A DNA stretch of 64,000 nt from Nocardiopsis sp. NRRL B-16309 (GCF_001279585.1 NZ_LGEC01000003.1:74271-138270), one strand, 5' to 3'; numbered from the stretch's first letter, positions 25,351-33,820 are shown. The notes: a model not told the origin generated them from the sequence alone. Translations and numbers: made by a program.

Positions 25351-27852
25351 GCGCATGGTCAGTCCGCCTCCCGGGGTGGTGTCCGGCTCCATCGTCCCGT
25401 CCATCGCCTGGACCAGGCCCCGGGACAGCGCCAGCCCCAGGCCGAGCCCGGTGTCGTGGTCGGTGTCGCCCAGGCGCTGGAACGGCACGAACATGCGTCC
25501 GTGCCCGGACTCGGGCACCCCGGGCCCGTGGTCGATGATCCGGATCTCCAGGCCGGTGCCGGTGGCGGCGGCCGTGACCGTCGGCGGCCGGTCCGGCGGG
25601 CTGAAGCGCAGCGCGTTGTCGACCACGTTGGCGAGTACCCGTTCGAGGAGGCCCGGGTCCGCCCGGACCGGCGCCAGGTCCTCCGGCAGGTCCACCCGGA
25701 CCGGGCGGCCGCGCGGACCGAGCTGGTCCAGCACCCGCAGCACGCTCTCCCGCAGCGGCAGGTCGACGGCCCTGACCCCCATGACCCCCGCCTGGAGGCG
25801 GCTCATGTCGAGCAGGTCCGAGACCAGGGCGGTCAGCCGGTCCAGGGACTCGTCGGCGGTGGCCAGCAGCGCCTCCTGGTCCTCCGGGCCGAAGCTCACC
25901 TCCCGGCTGCGCAGGCTCGTCACCGAGGCCTTCGCCGAGGCCAGCGGCGCGCGCAGGTCGTGGCTGACTGCCGCCAGCAGGGCGGTGCGCATCCGGTCGG
26001 CCTCGGCCAGGGGTTTGGCGGCCGCCGCCTCGTCCGCCAGCCGCCCCTGGCGCAGGGCCAGCGCCGACTGGGCGGCGAACGCCTCGATGATGCGCCGGTC
26101 GGCCGCCTCCGGCCGCCGCCCGCTCAGTACGAGCGCGAGGGAGTCGTCGATGGGCACGTCCACGTCCCCGTCACCCGGGGCCAGACCCGGCCGCTCGCCC
26201 ACGGACGCCGCCACGGTCCACAGGTTCGGGTCCTGGCGGTGGTCGGGCCCCGCGGGCGTGCCGGGCCGCCGCTCCAGCAGCGCGACCGAGTCCAGCGCGA
26301 AGGTCTCCCGCAGCTGTTCCAGCAGGGCCTCCAGCGGTCTCGACCCGCTCAGCACGTGGCCCGCGACCGCCGCCAGGGTCCCCGCCTCGGCACTGGCCAG
26401 CGCCGCCTCCCGGGTCCGGCGGGCCGCCTTGTCCACCACGACGCTGACCGAGACCGCCACCACCAGGAACACCGCGAGCGCGAGCATGTTGAACGGGTCG
26501 TCGATGCCCAGGGTGCGGTAGGGCTCGGTGTAGAGGAAGTTCATCGTCAGGAAACCGGCGACGGCCGCCAGGAGCGCGGGCCACATGCCGCCGACCAGCG
26601 AGGTCGTGGTGACCAGCGCGAGCACGAGGAGCAGGCCGCTGGGGAACACGTTCTCGTCGTGCGGCAGGCCGACACCGAGGGCCAGCAGCGGCAGCGCCGC
26701 CAGGGCCAGCGCGAACCCGGTGATCCTGCGCCGGAGGGAGAGTGCCCCCCGCGGCCGCGGTCCCGCGCTCGCCCTGACGCCCTCGTGCGCGATCAGGTGG
26801 ACGTCGATCGACCCCGACAGCGCCAGCGTGGTCACTCCCACGCCCGGAGAGAACACGTGGGCCAGACGGCTCCTGCGGCTGGCCCCGAGGACCAGCTGGG
26901 TGGCGTTCACCCCGCGCGCGAACTCGATCAGCGCCGTGGGGACGTCGTTGCCGAGGACGTGGTGGAACGTGCCGCCCAGGTCCTCGACGAGTACGCGCTG
27001 CCGGGCGAGCACGGCGGGGTCGGCCTCCGCGAGACCGCGCCCGTCGGCGACGTGGACCGCCATCAGGTCGGCGCCCTTGCTCCGCGCCGCCACCCGCGCG
27101 GCCCGGCGGACCAGCACGTCCCCCTCGGGCCCGCCGGCCAGCGCCACCACCACGCGTTCCCTGGCCCGCCAGCCCGCGGCGGCGCCGTTCTCGTCCCGGT
27201 AGCGGTCGAGCTGGCCGTCCACCTGGTCGGCCAGCCACAGCAGGGCCAGCTCGCGCAGGGCGATGAGGTCGCCGGGCCGGACGCCGCCGCCCGGGACCGG
27301 ACCGGTTTCCGCGTGGCCGTCGCCCCGGCCCTGCGCCGACCGGTGGCGCAGCGCCTCCGGGGCGGCGTCGACGAGTTCGATCTGGTCGGCCTGGCGGACC
27401 CAGGAGTCCGGGACCACCGCGCCCGGGGCGGCGCCGGTGATGTGCCGGACGACGTCGCTGAGCGACTCCATGTGCCGGATGTCGACCGTGGACACCACGT
27501 CGATACCGGCGTCCAGGAGGGTGTCGATGTCCTGTCGGCGCGCCTGGTGCCCGGACCCGGGCGCGTTGGTGTGGGCGAGATCGTCCACGAGCACGACCCG
27601 CGGGGACCGCGCCAGGACGGCGGCCAGGTCCATCTCCTCGTACGCGGAGCCCAGGTGGCGCACGGTCCGGCGGGGGACGGTCTCCAGGCCGGCGGCCAGG
27701 GCGGCGACGTCGGCCCGGCCACGGGGTTCGACCAGGCCCACGACGACGTCCTCGCCCCGCGCGCGCCGCCGGTGCGCCTCCTCCAGCATCCGGTGGGTCT
27801 TGCCCACCCCGGGTGCCGCCCCCAGGTAGATGCGCAGCTCACCACGTGTCAT
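25330..27852 (-). CDS. kdpD: KdpD-type sensor histidine kinase
   Basis: The 840-residue protein has the full KdpD order. The N-terminal KdpD domain has Walker A GAAPGVGKT (11-19) and VVLVDDLAHTN; a universal-stress-like domain follows (about 225-370, VLGASRRSR), then four close membrane helices (about 385-490), a GAF-like region, the H-box AAVSHDLRAPLA, and HATPase motifs NVVDNALRFSP, DHGPGVPE and GLGLGLALSR. KdpD senses low potassium or osmotic stress and phosphorylates KdpE. Oddities: the response regulator is divergent rather than downstream, and no kdpFABC genes are in the window. Degenerate copies of its 3' end follow the stop. Confidence 0.95.
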   Translation of the reverse strand: MTRGELRIYLGAAPGVGKTHRMLEEAHRRRARGEDVVVGLVEPRGRADVAALAAGLETVPRRTVRHLGSAYEEMDLAAVLARSPRVVLVDDLAHTNAPGSGHQARRQDIDTLLDAGIDVVSTVDIRHMESLSDVVRHITGAAPGAVVPDSWVRQADQIELVDAAPEALRHRSAQGRGDGHAETGPVPGGGVRPGDLIALRELALLWLADQVDGQLDRYRDENGAAAGWRARERVVVALAGGPEGDVLVRRAARVAARSKGADLMAVHVADGRGLAEADPAVLARQRVLVEDLGGTFHHVLGNDVPTALIEFARGVNATQLVLGASRRSRLAHVFSPGVGVTTLALSGSIDVHLIAHEGVRASAGPRPRGALSLRRRITGFALALAALPLLALGVGLPHDENVFPSGLLLVLALVTTTSLVGGMWPALLAAVAGFLTMNFLYTEPYRTLGIDDPFNMLALAVFLVVAVSVSVVVDKAARRTREAALASAEAGTLAAVAGHVLSGSRPLEALLEQLRETFALDSVALLERRPGTPAGPDHRQDPNLWTVAASVGERPGLAPGDGDVDVPIDDSLALVLSGRRPEAADRRIIEAFAAQSALALRQGRLADEAAAAKPLAEADRMRTALLAAVSHDLRAPLASAKASVTSLRSREVSFGPEDQEALLATADESLDRLTALVSDLLDMSRLQAGVMGVRAVDLPLRESVLRVLDQLGPRGRPVRVDLPEDLAPVRADPGLLERVLANVVDNALRFSPPDRPPTVTAAATGTGLEIRIIDHGPGVPESGHGRMFVPFQRLGDTDHDTGLGLGLALSRGLVQAMDGTMEPDTTPGGGLTMRVTLPRA

Positions 27853-27913
27853 CGGCGCGCCCCCTTCCGTCCCCCATTCTTCTCGCCGCTCGACGGGGGT
27901 TCGGACGCCGGAC

Positions 27914-27951
27914 CGCTAACGTAGCGCTAATTCGGACCTTTCGGGCGCTAA
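27914..27951. promoter_or_regulatory. Phased CGCTAA repeats between kdpD and the KdpE-type gene
   Basis: CGCTAA occurs three times in the same orientation (27914-27919, 27925-27930, 27946-27951), 11 and 21 bases apart, that is, on the same helix face. This is a typical layout for OmpR/KdpE-class dimers, so it is a good candidate for their binding site in this divergent region (27853-28142). Confidence 0.5.
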
Positions 27952-28142
27952 GGGAGTGTTGTCCGACGTGGCGCCGGTCCACCCGGTGCCCCAGAGTCGA
28001 ACCGGCGCCCTCCGCAGGGCGCGCCGACGTCCGGCGACTCGCGGTCGACCGCGCCTGACCAGTACGGACGGTGCCGGTCACTAGCATCCATTCAGCGCTG
28101 GACGACGCGTCCAGCACTCGGTACGGAGGACGAACCACCCCT

Positions 28143-28850
28143 ATGGACGAGCGACAGCGGATCCTGGTCGTCGACGACGACCCCGCCATCCGCGCGACAC
28201 TGGAAGTGAACCTCCGGGCCCGCGGCTACGCCTCCGACATGGCCGCCACGGGCGAGCAGGCGCTCCAGCTCGCGGCCCGGCACCATCCGGACCTGGTCCT
28301 GCTCGACCTGGGGCTGCCCGGGATGGACGGGCTGGACGTCGTACGCGGACTGCGCGGCTGGTCCGCCGTGCCGATCGTCGTGCTGTCGGGACGCGACACC
28401 GAGACGACCAAGGTCCAGGCCCTGGACCTGGGCGCCGACGACTACGTCACCAAGCCCTTCGGCATGGACGAGCTGTTCGCGCGCCTGCGTGCGGCCGTGC
28501 GCCGCTCGGCCCCGGCCGAGGAGGAGGCCGTCGTGGAGACGGCCCACTTCACCGTCGACCTTCCCGCCAAGCAGGTCCTGCGCGACGGCGTGCCGGTCCG
28601 GCTCACCCCCCGGCAGTGGTACATCGTGCAGGTGCTCGCGCGCCATCCGGGACGGCTGGTCACCTACGAACGCCTCCTGAGGGAGGTCTGGGGCCCCTCG
28701 TACGGCACCGAGACCCACTACCTGAGGGTGTTCATGACCCAGATCCGGCAGCGCCTGGAACCGGACCCGCCGCATCCGCGCTACTTCATCACCGAACCCG
28801 GCATCGGGCTGCGGTTCCTCCCCGAGGGCACCGAGGGGAAGAGCGGATGA
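28143..28850 (+). CDS. kdpE: OmpR/KdpE-family response regulator
   Basis: The 235-residue regulator has a receiver domain (ILVVDDDPAIRATLEVNLRA, phospho-Asp in LVLLDLGLPGMDG, VLSGRD, DDYVTKPFGMDEL) and a winged-helix OmpR-type DNA-binding domain (LTPRQWYIVQVLARHPGRLV, THYLRVFMTQIRQRLE). Its sequence and the adjacent kdpD identify it as KdpE-like. ATG 28143 is used; GGAGG lies slightly far upstream. Its stop overlaps the start of the TrkH/KtrB gene (ATGA), so it is translationally coupled to a potassium transporter rather than to a Kdp ATPase. Confidence 0.9.
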   Translation: MDERQRILVVDDDPAIRATLEVNLRARGYASDMAATGEQALQLAARHHPDLVLLDLGLPGMDGLDVVRGLRGWSAVPIVVLSGRDTETTKVQALDLGADDYVTKPFGMDELFARLRAAVRRSAPAEEEAVVETAHFTVDLPAKQVLRDGVPVRLTPRQWYIVQVLARHPGRLVTYERLLREVWGPSYGTETHYLRVFMTQIRQRLEPDPPHPRYFITEPGIGLRFLPEGTEGKSG

Positions 28851-30268
28851 CGGCCGGCCGACGGGTCCGGGAGCGGGCACTGGGCCTCGGGCGGAGCCTG
28901 CGGTACCGGGCCGACCGGTTCCTCCAGGGCCTGTCCACCTGGGCCAAGCCTCCCCAGCTCACGGCGGGGGCGTTCGCGACGCTGGTCCTGCTCGGCACCG
29001 GCCTGCTGGCGCTGCCCGCCGCGACCGAGTCGGGGGAGAGCGCCGGGTTCGACACGGCGCTGTTCACGGCGACCTCGGCGGTGTGCGTGACCGGGCTGAT
29101 CGTCGTGGACACGCCGGGATACTGGTCGACGTTCGGCGAGGTCGTCATCCTCGCCCTGATCCAGATCGGCGGTCTGGGGATCATGGCCCTGGCCACCGTG
29201 CTCACCATGGCGGTGGGCCGAAGGCTGGGCCTGCGCATGGCCGTGCGCACCAGCTCCGAGGCCAAGAGCCTGACCCTGGGCGACGTCCGCGAACTGGTCA
29301 AGGGCATCGTCACCGTCACCGTCATCGCCGAGGCGCTGCTCGCGGTCGTCCTCGCCCTGCGCTGGTGGCTGTACTACGGCGACCCGCCCGGGCAGGCGGT
29401 CTACTTCGGGATCTTCCACTCCGTGTCGGCGTTCAACAACGCCGGTTTCGCGCTGTACTCCGACAGCCTGGAGGGGTTCGTCGGGGACCCGTGGATCTCG
29501 ATTCCGGTGGCCGTGGCCGTCATCGCCGGCGGGCTGGGCTTTCCGGTGTGGCTGGAGCTGTGGCGCTTCAGCCGCCGCAGGGGCGAGCCGTACCACTGGT
29601 CGCTGCACGCCAGAATCACGCTCGTGACCACGGGCGTGCTGCTGGTGGTGGGGTTCGCGGCCTTCCTCCTGCTGGAGTGGCGCAACCCCGCGACGATGGG
29701 CGGCCTGGACCTGCGGGGCAAGGTCCTCGCCGCGTTCTTCCAGGCCGTGATGCCGCGGACGGCCGGGTTCAACAGCCTGCCCTTCGGCGAGATGAACACC
29801 CAGACACTGCTGGTGACCGACATCCTGATGTTCATCGGCGGCGGCAGTGCCGGCACCGCCGGCGGCATCAAGGTGACGACCTTCGCCCTGCTGGCCTTCG
29901 TCATCCTCGCCAACGTGCGGGGCGAGCCGACCGTCCACGTGTCCGGCCGCCGCCTGAGCGACGGCGTGGTCTCGCAGACCACCACGGTGGCGCTGCTGGC
30001 CATCGGCCTGGTGACGGCGGCGACCCTGGCGCTGATGACCATCACGCCGTTCTCACTCGACGAGATCCTGTTCGAGACGACCTCGGCGTTCGGCACGGTC
30101 GGACTGTCCACCGGCATCACCGCGGACCTGCCGGTCGCGGGCGAGGCCGTCATCGTCTTCCTGATGTTCGTCGGACGGATCGGCCCCATCACCCTGGCCT
30201 CGGCCCTGGCGCTGCGCCGCCGCCCGCGCCGCTACGAACTCCCCGAAGAGCGCCCGATCGTCGGCTAG
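28847..30268 (+). CDS. TrkH/KtrB-family potassium transporter subunit
   Basis: The 473-residue protein repeats the M1-P-M2 unit four times, each with a selectivity-filter segment: ATSAVCVTGL, SAFNNAGFAL, PRTAGFNSL and SAFGTVGLSTG. An intramembrane loop with GGGSAGTAGGIKVTTF is in the third repeat, as in KtrB/TrkH. It forms the membrane pore for sodium- or proton-coupled K+ uptake and normally needs a cytoplasmic RCK partner (KtrA/TrkA); none is present here. ATG 28847 overlaps the regulator stop. The Arg-rich N-terminus (about 30 residues) is cytoplasmic. Control by KdpDE is inferred from the operon. Confidence 0.93.
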   Translation: MTAGRRVRERALGLGRSLRYRADRFLQGLSTWAKPPQLTAGAFATLVLLGTGLLALPAATESGESAGFDTALFTATSAVCVTGLIVVDTPGYWSTFGEVVILALIQIGGLGIMALATVLTMAVGRRLGLRMAVRTSSEAKSLTLGDVRELVKGIVTVTVIAEALLAVVLALRWWLYYGDPPGQAVYFGIFHSVSAFNNAGFALYSDSLEGFVGDPWISIPVAVAVIAGGLGFPVWLELWRFSRRRGEPYHWSLHARITLVTTGVLLVVGFAAFLLLEWRNPATMGGLDLRGKVLAAFFQAVMPRTAGFNSLPFGEMNTQTLLVTDILMFIGGGSAGTAGGIKVTTFALLAFVILANVRGEPTVHVSGRRLSDGVVSQTTTVALLAIGLVTAATLALMTITPFSLDEILFETTSAFGTVGLSTGITADLPVAGEAVIVFLMFVGRIGPITLASALALRRRPRRYELPEERPIVG

Positions 30269-30431
30269 CCGGTCACCCGGCGCGCGGAAAGCGGAAGGAC
30301 CAGCGGGAGGCGGGCCCGGGGAGCCACCGTGCCCGGCCGGTGTGATGCCGATGACGACGGCGGCGCCGCGAACTCCGAAGAGCTCCGATCTCCCGGACAT
30401 CTCCCATCCGGGGAGCCCCGGGTACGCGAAA

Positions 30432-30453
30432 GGCCAGAGCCGAAGCTCTGGCC
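30432..30453 (-). terminator. Hairpin downstream of tRNA-Val(GAC)
   Basis: GGCCAGAGC and GCTCTGGCC form a perfect 9-bp stem with a CGAA loop, 11 bases beyond the tRNA 3' end. It is probably the terminator of the minus-strand tRNA cluster. Confidence 0.75.
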
Positions 30454-30464
30454 TGCGGTGGTGC

Positions 30465-30541
<77 letters not shown>

Positions 30542-30570
30542 TCGGCCTCGTCGGGGGACGAGGTGATACG

Positions 30571-30642
30571 AGGCGGAGACGGGAATCGAACCCGTGTGCA
30601 GGGATTTGCAGTCCCTTACCTAAGCCACTCGGACACTCCGCC
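30571..30642 (-). tRNA. tRNA-Cys(GCA)
   Basis: The acceptor is GGCGGAG/CTCCGCC with discriminator U, the anticodon stem AGGGA/TCCCT with loop CTGCAAA (anticodon GCA), and the T-arm ACGGG-TTCGATT-CCCGT. The CCA is not encoded. It is 29 bases upstream of tRNA-Val(GAC) on the same strand. Confidence 0.97.
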
Positions 30643-30686
30643 AGAAAGCACCGGGGGCGTGAGTGACACCCGCATGGGCCTCTCCG

Positions 30687-30759
30687 AGCGGACGACGGGA
30701 TTCGAACCCGCGACCCTCACCTTGGCAAGGTGATGCTCTACCAGCTGAGCCACGTCCGC
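30687..30759 (-). tRNA. tRNA-Gly(GCC), copy A
   Basis: It is a 73-base cloverleaf with acceptor GCGGACG/CGTCCGC, anticodon stem TCACC/GGTGA and loop TTGCCAA (anticodon GCC), T-arm GCGGG-TTCGAAT-CCCGT and discriminator U. The CCA is not encoded. It is identical to copy B, 140 bases away. Confidence 0.97.
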
Positions 30760-30826
30760 GTGTGGCCGGAGCGGACTCCGGCCCGATGGCTCCGCCACCC
30801 TGGGGTGGCGGAACGCACCGTTTCCG

Positions 30827-30899
30827 AGCGGACGACGGGATTCGAACCCGCGACCCTCACCTTGGCAAGGTGATGCTCTACCAGCTGAGCCACGTCCGC
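30827..30899 (-). tRNA. tRNA-Gly(GCC), copy B
   Basis: It is base-for-base identical to copy A, and the identity extends a few bases into both flanks (30824-30900 against 30684-30760). It is probably first in the cluster, with the promoter in the AT-richer stretch near 30950. Confidence 0.97.
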
Positions 30900-31031
30900 G
30901 CGGCGAGTTCCCGGGGCGTTCACCGGTTCGACCGGTGGTCCCCCTCGCTGCGTTAAGAACTCTAGCGGATACCCGGCCAAGCGCGAAATCGGATTCCTGA
31001 GGGTGCGATCACACCCCGCCGGGCGGTCCGG

Positions 31032-31463
31032 CTACTGCTCCAGGTGCGCGGGCGTCGAGGGCATGTCGGGGCGCGGCGGCGCGGACAGGTACTGCCCGAC
31101 CCGTTCGATCACCTTGTTCATCTCGTAGGCGATCAGGCCCACGTCGCTGTCGGCGTCCGACATCAGGGCCATGCAGGCTCCCTCTCCGGCGGCGGCCACG
31201 AACAGGAAGGCGCGGTCCATCTCGATGATGCTCTGCCGGATGCCTCCCGCGGAGAACTGCTTGCTCGCGCCGCCGGCGAGGCTGTGCAGGCCCGAGGCGA
31301 TCGCCGACAGGTGTTCGGCCGCGGGACGGTCCAGTCCGCTGGAGGTGGCCATGAGAAGCCCGTCGGTGGACAGAACGATGGCGTGCTGTGTGCCGGAGGC
31401 CCGGGTGAGGAGATCGTCCAGCAGCCAGCTGAGTTCTCCGCGGGCGGTGCTCGGTGGGGTCAT
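31032..31463 (-). CDS. Roadblock/LC7-domain protein
   Basis: The 143-residue protein has the Roadblock/LC7 fold signature ELSWLLDDLLTRASGTQHAIVLSTDGLLMATSSGL in overview (start LSWLLDDLL, then VLSTDGLLMA), AEHLSAIASGL and a conserved FVAAAGEGACMALMS. In actinomycetes such proteins usually belong to conservons (kinase, Roadblock, DUF742, small GTPase) and regulate the GTPase. Here it stands alone next to tRNA genes, with no conservon partners in the window. ATG 31463 has a purine-rich AAAGAGAG ahead; longer versions are Pro/Arg-rich and unlikely. Confidence 0.9.
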   Translation of the reverse strand: MTPPSTARGELSWLLDDLLTRASGTQHAIVLSTDGLLMATSSGLDRPAAEHLSAIASGLHSLAGGASKQFSAGGIRQSIIEMDRAFLFVAAAGEGACMALMSDADSDVGLIAYEMNKVIERVGQYLSAPPRPDMPSTPAHLEQ

Positions 31464-31856
31464 GTCTCTCTTTGCTCTGTCTGGTGGTCGGGCGTGAGGG
31501 GGACACGCGCGCTCTGGACCGTTGGCCGGACCTCTGTGGGGGGAAGGGCACGGGCCAGCCGTCACTGGCCCCGCATAAGCGTTGCCCAGATGATAGTCAT
31601 TCGTAACTTATCTGTCTGTGGGCGATGGCGTCACCGGGGTGGGTTCCGCGTGTTCCGTGCTTTTCTGACCTGCGGCGACGCCCTCGTCATAGTCTGTCGG
31701 AATCCGTCGCCGCGGCCGGTGCCGGACAGAGCCTTGCCAACACGGCGTACTCCCGGGTAGACCAGCCTTCCCCGTCAGGTGCCCCCGAACACTCCCGAGT
31801 GGGAGGATCGTGGTGTCGCCGCGCGCACGCGGACAGCCGAGAACTGGGGGGTTGCC
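31464..31856. other. Gene-free divergent region, Roadblock gene / class IV aminotransferase
   Basis: About 390 bases carry the promoters of the two divergent genes. An AT-richer patch at 31585-31620 (TATCAT on the minus strand) is the likely Roadblock promoter. No RNA gene, repeat or small ORF convinces me. Confidence 0.5.
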
Positions 31857-32699
31857 ATGAGGGTGTGGATCGCTGGGGCCGGCTACGGCCGGGGCACGGT
31901 CGTCGAGGGGGCCGAAGCCCGTATTCCGGTGTCCGACCACGGCATCACCGTCGGCGACGGCGTGTTCGAGACCGTGCGTGCCAAGCAGGGGCGGCCGTTC
32001 GCGCTGACCCGCCATCTGCACCGCCTGGCGCGGTCGGCCCGGGGACTCGGCATGGCCGAACCCGACCTCGACCTGATCGCCGACGGTGTCGCCCGGGCGC
32101 TGGCGGCCAACCCGGAGCTCACCGACGCGCGGGTGCGCGTCACCGTGACCGACGGGGCCGGGCCGCTGGGGTCGGACCGCGCCCCGGGGGAGCAGACGGC
32201 CATCGTGGCGGTGGGGCCCTTTCCGGACATCCCGCCGCACACCGACGTCGTGGTGGCCCCCTGGCCGCGCAACGAGTTCGGCGCGCTGGCCGGGCTCAAG
32301 ACGACCTCCTACGCCGACAACGTGCGCGCCCTGGCCTACGCCAAGGAGCGCGGCGGCACCGAGGCGCTCTTCCGCAACATCGCCGGGAACCTGTGCGAGG
32401 GCACCGGCAGCAACGTCTTCGTGGTGCTGGACGGCCGGCTCGTGACGCCCCCGCTGTCGGCCGGTCCGCTGGCGGGCATCACCCGCGAGCTGGTCCTGGA
32501 GTGGTTCGGCGGCGAGGAGGAGGACGTGCCCATGGAGCGCCTTCCGGAGGTCTCCGAAGCCTTCCTCACCTCCACCGGGCGCGACGTCCAGCCGATCCTG
32601 CACATCGACGGCCGGCGGGTCTCCGCCGGAGCGGGGCCGGTGTCGGCCAAGGCGGCGGCGGTGTTCGCCGAGCACGCCGCCGAGCGCCTGGACCCCTGA
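31857..32699 (+). CDS. PLP-dependent class IV aminotransferase (aminodeoxychorismate lyase-like)
   Basis: The 280-residue fold-type IV enzyme has ITVGDGVFETVRAKQGRPF near the N-terminus, an arginine-rich HLHRLARSARGLG, the PLP-lysine region LAGLKTTSYADNV and the phosphate/cofactor Glu in LCEGTGSNVFVV. This set fits PabC-like 4-amino-4-deoxychorismate lyase (folate pathway) as well as related branched-chain or D-amino-acid aminotransferases. Domain order favours PabC. ATG 31857 follows a run of G that can serve as Shine-Dalgarno. A perfect 18-bp hairpin terminator follows the stop. No other folate gene is near. Confidence 0.85.
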   Translation: MRVWIAGAGYGRGTVVEGAEARIPVSDHGITVGDGVFETVRAKQGRPFALTRHLHRLARSARGLGMAEPDLDLIADGVARALAANPELTDARVRVTVTDGAGPLGSDRAPGEQTAIVAVGPFPDIPPHTDVVVAPWPRNEFGALAGLKTTSYADNVRALAYAKERGGTEALFRNIAGNLCEGTGSNVFVVLDGRLVTPPLSAGPLAGITRELVLEWFGGEEEDVPMERLPEVSEAFLTSTGRDVQPILHIDGRRVSAGAGPVSAKAAAVFAEHAAERLDP

Positions 32700-32710
32700 G
32701 CGCGTCGGGC

Positions 32711-32751
32711 ACGACCGAGGGGCGGCGCTCGCGGCGCCGCCCCTCGGTCGT
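32711..32751. terminator. 18-bp perfect hairpin between the convergent pabC-like and ssgB genes
   Basis: Arms 32711-32728 and 32734-32751 pair perfectly around a TCGCG loop, 12 bases after the aminotransferase stop. There is no U-tract, as is usual for actinomycetes. It lies between convergent genes and may serve both. Confidence 0.8.
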
Positions 32752-32842
32752 CGTCCAGGGCCCTCGTATCCGTCCCTCGCGGGCGCCCTCGGACGCGGCG
32801 GGGACCGGTGCGGGTCCGGTGGGGTCCCCGCCCGAAGGCTCC

Positions 32843-33265
32843 CTAGGAGTACAGGTGCTGCTGGATCTCCTCGTCGAGGTCCACGAACTGCGCCTCCTGG
32901 CCGGCGGGCACGATCTCGTAGGTGCGGTGCAGGAACTCCGCGAGGGGGGACACCTGCGTGTCGAACTCGGCCTGCCCGAAGGGCGAGGAGAGGGAGATGC
33001 TCACGGTGCGCTCGCCGCTGTCGTCCTTGGAGGGCCACACGCGCACGTCGCCCTCGCCGACCGGGCGGACGATGCCCACGGTCAGGAGCTCGCGGGCGAA
33101 GATCCACTCCACCGGGGTGTCCTCGCCCGTGTGGAAGGCCACGCGGATCGCGTACGGGTCGCTCGCGCCGTAGTCGAGTCGCGCGACCAGCGGAACCGCG
33201 GTGCGCTCCGGGACCACGAGCCGCAGGCCCAGCTCGGCGGTGGCAGTGGTGTCGCTACTGTTCAT
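32843..33265 (-). CDS. ssgB: SsgA-like protein, SsgB type (sporulation-specific cell division)
   Basis: The 140-residue protein matches the SsgB pattern: LGLRLVVPERTAVPL, DPYAIRVAFHTGEDTPVEW, FARELL, GDVRVWPS, ISLSSPFGQAEF and a C-terminal acidic FVDLDEEI. SsgB recruits FtsZ to future septum sites during sporulation of filamentous actinomycetes. ATG 33265 is preferred to the upstream TTG at 33274. The gene is single, without the other ssg genes, and a long upstream region (475 bases) precedes it, as expected for a developmentally controlled gene. Confidence 0.9.
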   Translation of the reverse strand: MNSSDTTATAELGLRLVVPERTAVPLVARLDYGASDPYAIRVAFHTGEDTPVEWIFARELLTVGIVRPVGEGDVRVWPSKDDSGERTVSISLSSPFGQAEFDTQVSPLAEFLHRTYEIVPAGQEAQFVDLDEEIQQHLYS

Positions 33266-33468
33266 GTTCGCCAAACCTTTTCTCGTCCGGCCCAGCTGTT
33301 CCGGCGCGGGTCGGTTGCCGTCTCACTCGCTCCAACGCGCTCGTTCGCGGACTATGACGTGAGTACGGAGACTTTCTTGGTCGGGTGGGACCGGAGGTCT
33401 CGCTGCCCGCCCTGCGGGTCCAGCGCGCCGCATGGCGGCTCCACGATCCTTCGTCACTGTAATGACCA

Positions 33469-33489
33469 GGGGAAACCAAAGATTTCCCC
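33469..33489. promoter_or_regulatory. Inverted repeat upstream of ssgB
   Basis: GGGGAAA and TTTCCCC form 7-bp arms with a 7-base spacer, about 205 bases upstream of the ssgB start, in an AT-richer patch. It could be a regulator site; I do not recognise the protein. Confidence 0.4.
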
Positions 33490-33622
33490 ATGTCGCGTGG
33501 CCCGCGTCACGTAATGGTAATGACTCGGCGCCCCGCGGTGGGCGAGCGGGGGCGGGAACTCCTTCCCTGAGCGGGGTGCATGACGGTGCGGCGACGTCAG
33601 GGTGAACGCGCCGATTCCATGG

Positions 33623-33638
33623 TGTGACCTCTGTCACA
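33623..33638. promoter_or_regulatory. CRP/FNR-type binding site
   Basis: TGTGA-CCTCTG-TCACA is a perfect match to the CRP consensus TGTGAN6TCACA, which actinobacterial Crp proteins also prefer. It lies about 100 bases before the tRNA-Val(CAC) gene and about 360 bases before ssgB. Crp control of spore development in Streptomyces makes ssgB the more interesting target. Confidence 0.6.
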
Positions 33639-33739
33639 TAGCTGTCCGGCGCCCGGTGGGACGGTGTGCGCGGACCACCCTCGAACATGCGCTAGAGTTC
33701 TTGTTGTCCGGCCGATAGGGCGGACGGGGCAGCAGCTCA

Positions 33740-33813
33740 GGGCGATTAGCTCAGTTGGCTAGAGCGCGTCGTTCACACCGACGAGGTCACTGGTTCGAGT
33801 CCAGTATCGCCCA
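33740..33813 (+). tRNA. tRNA-Val(CAC)
   Basis: It is a 74-base cloverleaf with acceptor GGGCGAT/ATCGCCC, anticodon stem CGTCG/CGACG with loop TTCACAC (anticodon CAC), T-arm ACTGG-TTCGAGT-CCAGT and discriminator A. The CCA is not encoded. The acceptor and D-arm nearly match tRNA-Val(GAC) at 30465. Confidence 0.97.
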
Positions 33814-33820
33814 CAGCCCG

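Larger units (their letters stand above)
33266..33739. other. Long regulatory region between ssgB and tRNA-Val(CAC)
   Basis: The 475 bases hold no gene. They contain a 7-bp-arm inverted repeat at 33469-33489, a perfect CRP-type box at 33623-33638 and a -10-like TAGAGT at 33693-33698 suited to the tRNA. The base composition is noticeably more AT-rich than the neighbours around 33450-33530. Confidence 0.6.
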
